Assembly (NCBI RefSeq): GCF_041296385.1
Contig: NC_091014.1
Coordinates: forward strand, 54,454,078-54,518,077
DNA: 64,000 nt
From: Aphelocoma coerulescens
Taxonomy: Eukaryota; Chordata; Aves; Passeriformes; Corvidae
Direction of reading: 5' to 3'
Part shown: positions 35,433-45,275 of the stretch, one piece after another
How positions within the stretch are numbered: the stretch's first letter is position 1
Layout: every line of letters begins with the position of its first letter
Program-made: the position numbers and the translations under genes
The notes under the pieces: model-generated
The model's input: only the letters and a program-made list of their open reading frames with translations
Databases searched by the model: none
Told to the model about the DNA's origin: nothing

Positions 35433-37209
35433 GGAGGATGAAGGGAAGACACGAAGGGAAGTCACATCACTGCTGGCAGGCGTCCCTCCATGTTGGGACC
35501 ATGTGGCAAACCAAGACAGGTAAATGCTGTGAGAGATGCTTAGGCACAACAGAGACCTCCCCAGGTACCACATGGAGCAGGCTCAATGGTCTTCCAGCAT
35601 GGCAACCATCCAAGCAGAAAAGACTAATGGCTGGGGCACAGAATTGAACTGGAAAAAGGGGATGACAGGCAAGGGGGGATGGAGTCTTGTTCCTCTCCAC
35701 AACTCTTCCCCCCCTGTGCTTCTCTGCTGTATGGTCTTGTAAACAGTTCTGCTCAGCCAATACTTTAAGGAGGAGCATTAACCTGTAAAGGTTTCTGCTT
35801 TCTCCCCTCAACACCTCAACGAGGCAGAAAAGAAAGGTCAGGGATACAGCTCTCATCAGGCCCTTCTTTTTTCTGTGGTGAGGGTAAGGCTGGATAGAAG
35901 GGAAAAGCCATTTCTCTCCCAGCTGTAGCTCCCCACTCCAAACCATTGGATGAAGTTTGCACAAGATGGACTGTTCTGTGGGAGGAAGAGGGCAAGGAAG
36001 GGGAACAAAGTGTCTCACCTTCCTTCCTCCTCCCTTCTTCTTTGTCCTGCTCCCTCCCTCAGGATGAGGGCTCACAAAGTGATGCCAGCCCTGTCGGAGG
36101 AAAGCAGATTTAACGTTCTATTTGCATGACAATTTTACTGTATTTTTCTGAGCAAACACCTGTTGTGTATGTGCCAGTTTGTTGGAATTTAACCTCCTCC
36201 CTCAAAGTCTCTCCTGTCCTTGTCCCTGTTTTCTCTGCTCCTTTCATTCATCCCTGATGTGATTTTATGAGAGACTCCTATCAGTTTGAGAGGGAACATA
36301 CCCCAAAGAGAACCCAAACCAATCACCCCATAAATGTCATTCCTTCTTCTTCCCAGTGTCCCCCTTGCCCTTACTCCAAATGCGGTCTCTCAGCTGCTTT
36401 TCACGGTCACGTGTGTAAAGGGGTATGTGTTATAAACCAAAGGCCTGCTCTTCCTAGTGGCCACCATTTCTCCTAGTTATTGAGGAACAGGAGTGAGGCC
36501 TGTCAAGATCGATCTCGTAAGAGAAATGCTCACTACCCTCCCTTTGCCCTGGCTGCTGTTCCTCAAAAAGCAAGGTTGATCTTGAGGAAACATGGAGTGC
36601 TTTAGCTGAAGGGAAACTTCTGATACAGTGAAAACTTGATGTGGAGCTGGTTACAATCACTTAGAAGATCTCCCACTACCGTCCTCTCATTGATTGCGTA
36701 GACCTCTGGATTAGGTCTGTCCTATGCATTCTCTCCCCTGGCTGGCCCTGCAGAGGGCAGGACATGATGAAACCTCAAAAGCTTCTTTGTTGGGAAAAAG
36801 TGTGGAGAGACTGCCTGAAGTTTTTAAGGCCTCTATGGCTTGGCTTTGGCAAGTCCCTCAATGCTTCCTTCTCCCAGGGCAAAGTGGACTTCTGGGGCCG
36901 AAGCAAGACCAAACCCTTTCACACTTTATTTCTGGCTTGGTGAGCATTGGCAGAGAAAAGAGGGGTTTAGTTCACCTCACTGGAAATTGTGGAGGGTGAG
37001 GGAGGAGGCTGGGCACAGACCTGCCCTCTAGCCCCAGGGACAGCCTTGGGGAGAAGCCTGGGCTAGGGTCCTGCACCCAGGAGACTGAAGGTGAGACTCT
37101 AGGCATGCTGTTCCCATGAGACAGAGCTCTTTCCTGTATCTGCTGGTGCTGCCCCAGTTTATGCTGTGGTACCATGTTCCCTTCTCCCCCTCCCCACTCT
37201 TCCATGCTG

Positions 37210-37215
37210 AATAAA
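37210..37215 (+). other. Possible intermediate poly(A) signal AATAAA
   Basis: AATAAA is followed within about 20 bases by CTTGAGGCAGGTGTGAAATA, which includes a modest GT-containing element. It could yield a message with about a 4.2 kb 3' UTR. Confidence 0.35.
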
Positions 37216-37440
37216 TCCCTCTTGAGGCAGGTGTGAAATATTCATGACTGACAAATGAAGAATTATGTCGAGCTGAGGAGGCCTCTGTGTGTTTGCAATG
37301 CTAATCAGCCTGCCTTGCTGGAGGAGGCTCTGCCTGGCAGGCTTGAAGGAAGGAGGGGAAGATGCAGGAGGAAGGTGGAAAAGGAGCTGAGACAGAGAGA
37401 GGAGGGGCAGACTCAGTAGGAGTGAATAAGGTATGGTGGG

Positions 37441-37464
37441 ACCAAGGAGTCACCACTCCTTGGT
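37441..37464 (+). other. Perfect 10-bp hairpin in the ELFN2 3' UTR
   Basis: ACCAAGGAGT and ACTCCTTGGT are exact reverse complements separated by the four-base loop CACC. The flanking bases do not extend the stem. The element lies between the intermediate and distal poly(A) signals, so only the long transcript would carry it. Confidence 0.5.
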
Positions 37465-38846
37465 AAGGAGGCAAGGAGGTAACAGGTAGAGGGAGATGGA
37501 GAAGGTGGAGAAAAGGGACAGGCTGGAAAGACCTGGAGAAAAGATGACCACAGTGGAAAGAATGGGATGATAAAGAGACAAAGAGAACAGCAAGGAAAAG
37601 GGTTGAGTGCAGGGGTGAAGGCTCTCTGAGAGGAAGTGGGGAGTAAGTCAGCAGTGCCTGGAGAAAAAAATCTTGGCAGACTTCATGATGAGCTGTGACC
37701 CCTCTCTGTAGGGCAGAGCTCAGTGCTGCAGGGTGGGTAGCTGCTGTATGGCCAGGAGCTGGACCCAGGGCCCCAAAAGCACATTTGCCATGCTTGTTGC
37801 TGACTGGAAAGCTCAGCTGCGTCAGGAAGGACACACAGCCTCCAGGAGCCTGGAGAACATCCCTTCCACCGTCACCACCTCCTTCCTCACAAGCTGCAGT
37901 CAAGAAGAGCCTCATGGAGTTGTGTCCTCTTGCGGGAGCCAGCCTGCTGCTGTCCCACCACCTGAGCAGGAGGGAGCCTCCTCAGGGTGGCTTGGTGTGG
38001 GATGGACACTTTGTGCCACCCCCCACTAGGCTATGGGGGTTTCTTGTAGGGCTGGCGGAGCCTGCCCCACCTCAGCCACATCCTGCCCACCCTGTCTGAG
38101 CAAGTGTTTTTTGGGTCCTTCCCTGAAGAAGGGGCAGAGGGGAGCGTCTGTTGCGTCCCCCTACACACGCACGCATTCCCAACCCTGTCCCTCAGCCGCT
38201 TTGGCCTTGTACTGTGAGGGGCGTTCTCGGTCTGCCTCCCCTTGACTGTCCCCCCACGCGCCCTGGGGAGGTGTCTCCATACCTCTCCCTGGCCATCCTA
38301 CGAGGGCAGCTCTCTGCAGGGCTGCCCCAACCCACCCCATTCCTGAGTGGAGAGAGGGCATCCCTCTGTCTGGCTTCTCCTTCTCCCTCTTCTCCCGCTC
38401 CTTCTCCTCCCTGCCCCACCCGGGGGTGAACTCCCTCTTCCCCCCCTTACGGTCCCCCTCCGTATGCCCCTTCCTCGCGCGTTCGGCTTGGCCTTTGCCT
38501 CCCCCATAACTACCACCGCCACTGTGAGGCCTTGCTCTTGGGTGGCCTGTCCCCGCCGCCTGCTCTCCGCCTTCCCTGGGGGGAAGAGGAAGAGTCTGTC
38601 CGGGTCAGGCCAGACCCTCCAGGGCTGGTACGGCTGGTCCATCCACAAGCACAGCGTCTGGGGTGAGGGGGTGGGAAGGGGCGGGCAGCTGCCAGGCACA
38701 GAGAAGGGGGTGTCAGCCCTTGAATGTAAGGAAGGGCCTGGGAGGCAGCTGCTGGGACTGGCTCCTTGTGGCCTCTTTGGTGTTCCTCCTTCCGTAACAA
38801 CCCTGTGACCCCCCCGGTTGTGTATGGACAAATTTAAGTTGGAGTT

Positions 38847-38960
38847 ATGTTCTTTATTTTCTTCTTTTTTCTTAATTTCCTTTCTTTTCTTCTTTTAGAT
38901 TTGTATTTCTTTCTTGTTCTTTTCTTTCTTTTTTTTTTCTCTCTTTCCTTCTTTTCCTGT
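38847..38960 (+). other. Long pyrimidine tract near the distal poly(A) site
   Basis: About 110 bases are almost wholly T and C, broken by a short TTTTAGATTTGTATT segment. The tract begins after the GC-rich block and ends about 80 bases before AATAAA. Such tracts bind PTB- and HuR-type proteins in other messages; no direct evidence exists here. Confidence 0.6.
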
Positions 38961-39038
38961 TTTAAAACTGAATGGCACGAAATCGTTTTTCCTCAACTCG
39001 GAGATTCCTGTATGGAGAAAATCAATTTCTATATTTGC

Positions 39039-39044
39039 AATAAA
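39039..39044 (+). other. Likely distal poly(A) signal of ELFN2
   Basis: AATAAA sits in a TTTGCAATAAATTTC context after a long U-rich and pyrimidine-rich run. A genomic A-rich stretch (39054-39115) and then a TG-containing segment (TTTGTTCCAGCCTTGTCTGG) follow. The order of U-rich upstream element, hexamer and GU-type downstream element is what a strong cleavage site looks like. Cleavage would fall near 39055-39065. Confidence 0.55.
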
Positions 39045-39160
39045 TTTCTTATTTAAAAAAAAAACAACAACAAAAAAACCTAAAAAAAAAAATCAACAAG
39101 CAAAAACTATGAAAAACTGCTTCTGAGTCCATTTGTTCCAGCCTTGTCTGGCAGAGGAGG

Positions 39161-39282
39161 TGGGGTGGGATGGGATGGGATGGGATGGGATGGGATGGGA
39201 TGGGATGGGATGGGATGGGATGGGGTGGGACAGGACGGGATGGGACGGGACGGGACGGGACGGGACGGGATGGGATGGGAGG
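39161..39282 (+). repeat. (TGGGA)n pentanucleotide array
   Basis: About 24 copies of a 5-base unit. The first half is nearly pure TGGGA (from 39166 for about 11 copies). After an interruption with TGGGG and CAGGA, the second half has several CGGGA copies. The repeat keeps frames open on both strands, giving artificial MGWDG and Pro-Ser-His proteins. It begins about 100 bases past the inferred ELFN2 cleavage site. Confidence 0.95.
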
Positions 39283-42200
39283 AATCTGGGGATGGGCAAA
39301 ACCGAGACAGTTGGGTCGGGGCATGGGAAGATTCTCCCAGGCATGCAGTGGTCACCTGCTTCCCCCAAACACACTGTTTCTCTGCCCTTGGCTATTACCT
39401 GTTTTGGATACATCCTCATTTTTACCCAGTCGTGGGTAAAAGTGTTATCAGTTCTGTTGTGATACCAGCCCTTTCCTGCACCAATCAGCACCAGGGTTCT
39501 GCCCCACCCAGGGCAGGCAGACAGCACTCTCCGGGTGTAAGGCAGAGCTTCCTTGCCCATTACCTACACAGCAAATCCTCTGCTTGAGCTCCAGAGCTCT
39601 CTGGAGGAAGGCTATCCAAGGCAGGGGATCCAGCCGTGGGTAATGACTGAGCAATCTGTAGCCTAATCCACCAGCAGATATCCTGATCTCAGCTCTTCCT
39701 AAGCATCAATATTTAAAGTTAAGAATACAGCCAGCAAATCCATGCCTATTGGTGCATTTATACACATAATTAGGCCAATTTGTGTATGGTGACATAGCAG
39801 CCATTTCCTTGCATGTCTTGTCTCTTCTCTGCCTCCTGTTTCTTAATGTTTCTAGTTTCTCCTGAGAGTGGTAGGGCTCCTTGGCTCAGAGGGTTTCTTT
39901 TTTTTTTTGCTCTTGCACATGCAGCTTTGATTAGACTGATCTAGCCATGGCTTCTAGGCTTCCTTATTGAGTGTGCTGAGCCCACAGTCTCTGCTCCTTG
40001 TGTAGCAAAGGACAGGAAGAAATTGTTCTAGGGAGTTGTGAGTATGGACACAACAGCTCCTGGATATATATGCTGCAGTCGCTGATGACTCTTTATTAAT
40101 GCTTGAATTGATTTGAGAGCAGTCCTAGGAGCAGATGCCACTACAGGCAGATGCTTCACAGTCTGACATTCTCCATTGGGCTTGGGAGGAATGATTGGGT
40201 GTAGGAAGGAATGGTGCTGGGCTGTGTATCTCTGGAGGATGGACAATGGTGTATAACGAAGAGGAGCTCTTCTGGGGTTATTCAGAGCTTCATCTGCTTG
40301 GTGGAAAGCTGGATGTTTCAGTCAAAGTGATGTTCTTGGCATCTGCATCTCTGCAGTGCAGGGATACAGGCCTTCTGAGACAGGGCATTTCAGACCTTGG
40401 GAGGAATTAATGCATAAATTATAAAGAGGCGTAATCTAATCAGTAGAGAGCCCCCATGCTGTTTATTTTGTTGCTAAATTCGATTTTGTCTCCACAGTCC
40501 TTGCATTTCATTTGGTTGCTCTGCCACAGGGATGAGAAAGGACAAGATGTATTTGCAAATGCTGTCTAGGAGCAGCAGGAAGCTTTGAGAAGGGAAGACT
40601 GTCAGGGCTGAAGTCGTCATAAATGTCCTGAAGCCAGGTGAGGACTGTTGGGCTGAGGGGACATGGAGGCACTGTAGTCAGCCCTCTGGGCCAAAATGAT
40701 TTGTGGTGAAAGAGTTAAGCAGTGCTTGTGTTTGAGCAGCCTTTGGCTGATTCCAGTCAGAGACCTTAGAGTCCTCTGCTCTGCACACTGTTATGTGAGC
40801 TGGTGTGTGTCCAGGGAAGGGATGAGGTGTGAGCTGTGTCTGTGAGTCTGCATTATTCTTTCGAGTGCCTCTGGACATAACAGTACCCAACAGACTGCAG
40901 TTCCTGCAGCAAACCACACTGACCTCTGCCTCCAGAACCTGCTTGGTGGACCATGATGTCTGCATCATGGAGAGAGAGAAGGCACCATGGCTGTGCTGTG
41001 GACAGTGAAGTGGCTGCAGTGGGCAGTGTGAGGGTGGCCAGAGTGAGCTGGCCCGCAAAGCAAACCCACCCTGGAGAGGAACAGGGGTTCTTTGGACAGC
41101 CTCATGCTTGGCTGGCTGCAGACTCGGGAAGACCATTTTGTGTTTCCTTATGGTTGGTTCATGCTGACGTGGTTCTTTTCCACCCTTGTGAAGTTCAGTG
41201 ACTTATCCAAGCCGTAATTTGCTGCAGCACAGAAAGACCTAACTTAGCCACAGAGCCTTTTGCCGGAAGTCATACGGGACAGTTGTCATCTCTTTGCCTA
41301 TGTGTGCATGTGGAAGTGCCTCTGTGTTGTGGTACCGACAGGCAAGTAGGCAACATTGCCCTCTTCTGGACTGACTGTAAGCACGGGAAGAGCATCTCTG
41401 ATGGAACGGCAGATGAATCCTGTTTCCACTGCAAAGGTAACAACCTTTCTGGGTCTTGATTTACCATCCAAATCTTGGTGGCTTTTGCAATAGCCAGCTT
41501 GGATTAGAGGATGCTTCTCTGCAGCACTAAGTGCCCAGGCATCCTGAGCAATCATGACTCCTCAGGGTCAGGGCAAGCCTAAGAGCAGAGTGAGGAATCT
41601 CTCCTCTCCAGGTCATGTTGACTGCAATGGAACCAGTGACCAACAGCTCTGAAGGGCAATGAACAAATGGTTGAGGGTGTGAGGGTCATGCTGCTGACCT
41701 TTGTCCTGAGGGCTGTCTCTCAAGGGGATGAGAGTAGTGCAGGCTAGGGAATGGTCAGGCTAACATCTTTCCCCACGTCTTGGATGCACTTTCAATTAAA
41801 ACAAAAAGGTGTGTATTGTGCAGAGCTGGAGGACTGACTGAGAGCTACACAGAGCCCAAGGGGATTGGGGATTTTAAGTGCACAGGCCATGCTCACCCGT
41901 AGCAGGGAAGCAGATTATGTCACTGAACGACCTCTACGCCTCCCTCCTGACCCCTGAAGGAAACACAAATGGAGAGAAATAAAACCCAAACAGCCTGTGA
42001 GTGAAGTATTTAGGAGTGAAAGGACAAGAAAGGTGAAACATAGACTCAAATACTTTTATACAGGTTCACATACACTGTTAAAATGATGGATAGATCACTA
42101 GCGCTAGTGCTCCCCTATAGGGACAAACTTGAGGTTCTGCCACAGGTTTGGTGGGAGTATGGCAGGATGCAGAACTGCTCCATTCCTTGTCTTCCCGAAT

Positions 42201-43384
42201 ATTCAACAGGTATGTGTGTCTTCCCTTCCCTTGTTAGGCTCATTGGGACAGGGTCTGTCTCTCACAACATGGTTATGTGATACCTCTTGCAGTAGGATTG
42301 CCAGGCTCTTCAGGGACTGGCAGTTAACATGCATTCCCAAAGGAGAAAGGAATGGCATCTAAAATGAGTCCGAGGAGCTGTATTGGTGACTCCTGCTAAG
42401 CAAGGCAGAAGTAAGCAGGTGCCCAGCCAATGCTACTGTGGAAAATGAATCAAAAGCCTCATCACTTTTTAAATAAGAAACACTTCAAAAAAGAAAAGTG
42501 TTCTGCTCCATTCCTCTGTATACATTGCCAGAAAGGGCATCATTAAGAATTCATTGCAACTTCTGCACCCAATTTTCCAGCCCAGTGCCTTGTCCCACTT
42601 GTCTTGCTCCAGCTCCAAAGACAGCGGAGGCTCTGCCATGACTATCGAGGGACAAACGGGACCTGACTAATAAGATGAAACTTTAAGAATGGGTGGGGGG
42701 ATCTGGGGACCTCTGGGGCAAAGTGGCTGAAGGGGGAAAAGCACAGCCAGGCAAGAAGCATGAGGAAGAGCCAGACTTGCCCACAGATTTGCAAGCAAAT
42801 AGGCACAAATCTGCCCCAACTGCCTGCTGTTGCCAGATCACAACATGGGCCTGGAGATTTCTTTCTACTCTGTTCTTCCCCTTCCTGAACCTCTGGAGCT
42901 GATGACTGGGGATTCCTAAGGTCTGAAAATGGCCTTGCTGGACCAAGGTGCTGAGCTGCAAGATGGTGATGCAGCTGACAAAAGTGGCCAAGCCAAGCCA
43001 AACTGTCATAGGGTGGATTCATCAGGACCAGGAGGTGCAGGTTAAATCTATAAAGGCTGGAGTGGCTGTACTGTTGTGTATGAGCACCTTCAGATAAAGA
43101 AAGTGGCTGCTTAATGTCGTGATACCTGCTTGTCTGGAGGAAAAGGGGTTTCATTTTGGGCTTTGCTCAAACTGGGCATTGGGCCAGAAGATACATGAGA
43201 GCCCAGGTTCTCATCCCTTTATGATAAGGTGGGGAGAGAGCTGCTGCCTCTGTTTCTTTGCTGTACATTTTCTGTCTTATGTCACTGTCATCCACAAGAT
43301 TTCCTACCTGCTTCTCGAGTGGCAGCCGGGGAGATAATTGGTATTTTTGACACTGTCTGTTGAGCCCTTTGTGGCAGGAGCTGC

Positions 43385-43465
43385 CAGATGAAGCTGTGAA
43401 TTATATAATGAGGGTTAATTAGAGGCTTTTCAGGGCTGTATTACCATAATCCATGAGGATGGTGC
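43385..43465. promoter_or_regulatory. Homeodomain-rich island
   Basis: The palindrome ATTATATAAT (43400-43409) is followed six bases later by TTAATTA (43415-43421) and then ATTACCATAATCC. All are homeodomain-type cores within 60 bases. Confidence 0.3.
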
Positions 43466-45233
43466 CCTCTTTTTTGGGCCATTGTAGGAAATGCTGCCTA
43501 TGGGGGAGAAGAGTAAGGAGGTGTCAGTGGCATTGATGTTGGTTGTGGTGGCCCAGAAAAGGATGTCCTGGCTCCTTAGTGACACTAGAGGTGCTGGGGT
43601 GGAGCACATAACTCAGGAGAGTGAGGAGCAAGGTCAGACACAGACTGATGGGGTGGAGGTGAAGGGGTTTTTAATTCCTATTGAGCTGTGGTCTGATGCT
43701 GGGGGGGTAGCTGGGTGCCAGATCCCTCACTGGTCCTCATTCCTCTCTCCACTGCTGCAGGGAGCTGAGCTGGAAGGTAGAACTTGCCAGGGAAATGTCC
43801 AGAGAAACCAAGGCTTGAGTGACCTCTGTAAAGCCCTCAACCACCCACGGCTGCCAGGTGACAACTCTGCTCTTGGTTGAGTAGTGTGCTTCTCTAAGGA
43901 GGCATCATGGGCCCATCCTGCCTCTCTAAGAAGGTTGTCCTGAGTGTGACTGAGTGTGCAGCTGGGAGAGAGCACCAGTCCAGTGGTGGAGTGTGAGAGG
44001 GAGAGAGGGGATCCTCCAGGTTTTGCTGTTCCTGTTGGCTCAGAGCTACTCTCTCTACACCTGCCTTCACTCTGCCTGTGTTGGGCTGTTTGACTTTGGG
44101 GTTGATGAGGAGACACTGCTCCCTTACCCCCACCTAGATCTTGTACAGAGAAGGGAGCACTGATTTCTCCTGCCCTGTTGTGCAGTGTGTGTGCCTGAAG
44201 GTGAAACTGCCTGAGGCACGTTAGCCAGCCCAGAAAGAAGGTTTAGATGACAGATCTCCTTCCTGCTTTCAATTGTTGCTATGCTGGGATGCTTTGAAGC
44301 AGTTGGATTTGCCAGCACAGCCTCTCTACACCCCCATGCCCTCTCAGAGGAATAAGAAACTCATTGTTTGAAGGCCTTGGAGCGATCACTTTGGCATAGT
44401 ATGGAGACTTTCCACTGAAAAGTATAAGCTGCAAGGTCATTACGTCTGTGAATTCACACAGTTACAGCATAACACGCCATCCTGGGTCTGAAGAAACTGA
44501 AGAATTTCAGTTTCTGCCTTCTGGCTCTGGAGGAGGAATGGACTTGCCTGGGTCTCTTGGAAAGTGACATCCCTTGTCCCCCAGATAGAGTTCATGAAAC
44601 ACCTTTGGGAAATGGAGGAGATTTGTCTCCCTCACATCACTAAGTCCCAAATCTGGTCAGTGTGATGGATGGAGGGAAGCAGCACAGAATGGCAGCCAGA
44701 CCTCTGGGCTTCTACCTGTGAGAACCAACCAGTCACCCAAACACTGTCAGAGCAGAACACAGGTTCTCTCTCACCTCTGCTTTATCTTCTAGGCCATCAG
44801 CTCCCTCCTCCTTTCTTGCAAATTGTGCTTTCCTGACAATTTTTGACCACTCCCTTCATACTCTCCTTTTTTTCTTGTTTTCTCTGTTCTCCACCTTCCT
44901 TCACTGACCCTCACCTCTGTCTTCCCTAGGGAATAATGATTTACTCTAGCTCTTCTCCCCTTCACTTTCTTGATGTTTTCTTTCACCATATTCCATCTGT
45001 TATCCTTTTCCCATTCCTCCATTTCTTTCCTTCCATTCAATCCCTCCTGTCTCCTCCCAAGTCCACATATTTTCCCCTCTCGTATACTGTCTAATATAAT
45101 TCCTCACATCTTGAGTCATCCAAACCTGCAAGGAAGTGGTTTCCTGCAGGGAAACAGAATGTGAAAAATATCTTTGTTCACCAAAAATTAAATATTGACC
45201 ATATGGGGCAGAAAAAAAGCCAACAAACTAGGC

Positions 45234-45265
<32 letters not shown>

Positions 45266-45275
45266 AAAAAAAAAA
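45234..45275 (+). repeat. Paired poly(A) runs
   Basis: A28 (45234-45261), GGC, then A11 (45265-45275), with GGC also before the first run. The repeated GGC flank suggests a slippage duplication. No transposon body is recognisable upstream. Confidence 0.85.

Larger units (their letters stand above)
33049..39060 (+). other. ELFN2: ELFN2 3' untranslated region, about 6 kb if the distal site is used
   Basis: No convincing coding frame or splice pattern follows the stop codon. The stretch contains a CA repeat at 33200-33242, a GT/CA palindromic segment near 35400, a short AT-rich patch near 36110-36190, a perfect hairpin at 37441-37464, a C- and CpG-rich block at about 38130-38600, and a pyrimidine tract at 38847-38960. 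A classic AATAAA lies at 39039-39044. The extent is inferred from that last signal and from the long 3' UTR known for mammalian ELFN2. Use of the nearer signals would give a much shorter message. Confidence 0.6.

Noticed and set aside
35467..36075. 202-codon frame on - in the 3' UTR
   Set aside because: No recognisable domain. It lies antisense to the inferred UTR, in pyrimidine-rich sequence that lowers stop frequency on the other strand.
38298..38831. 177-codon frame on - and 153-codon frame on + with a Leu-rich start
   Set aside because: Both sit in the GC-rich part of the ELFN2 3' UTR. The Leu/Pro-rich leader on + is read from a CTC/CCT run rather than a real signal peptide, and opposing overlapping frames are typical of GC bias.
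39093..39587. Open frames of 82-155 codons on both strands with MGWDG or Pro-Ser-His repeats
   Set aside because: A pentanucleotide array lacking stop codons stays open in several frames. The proteins are direct translations of (TGGGA)n.
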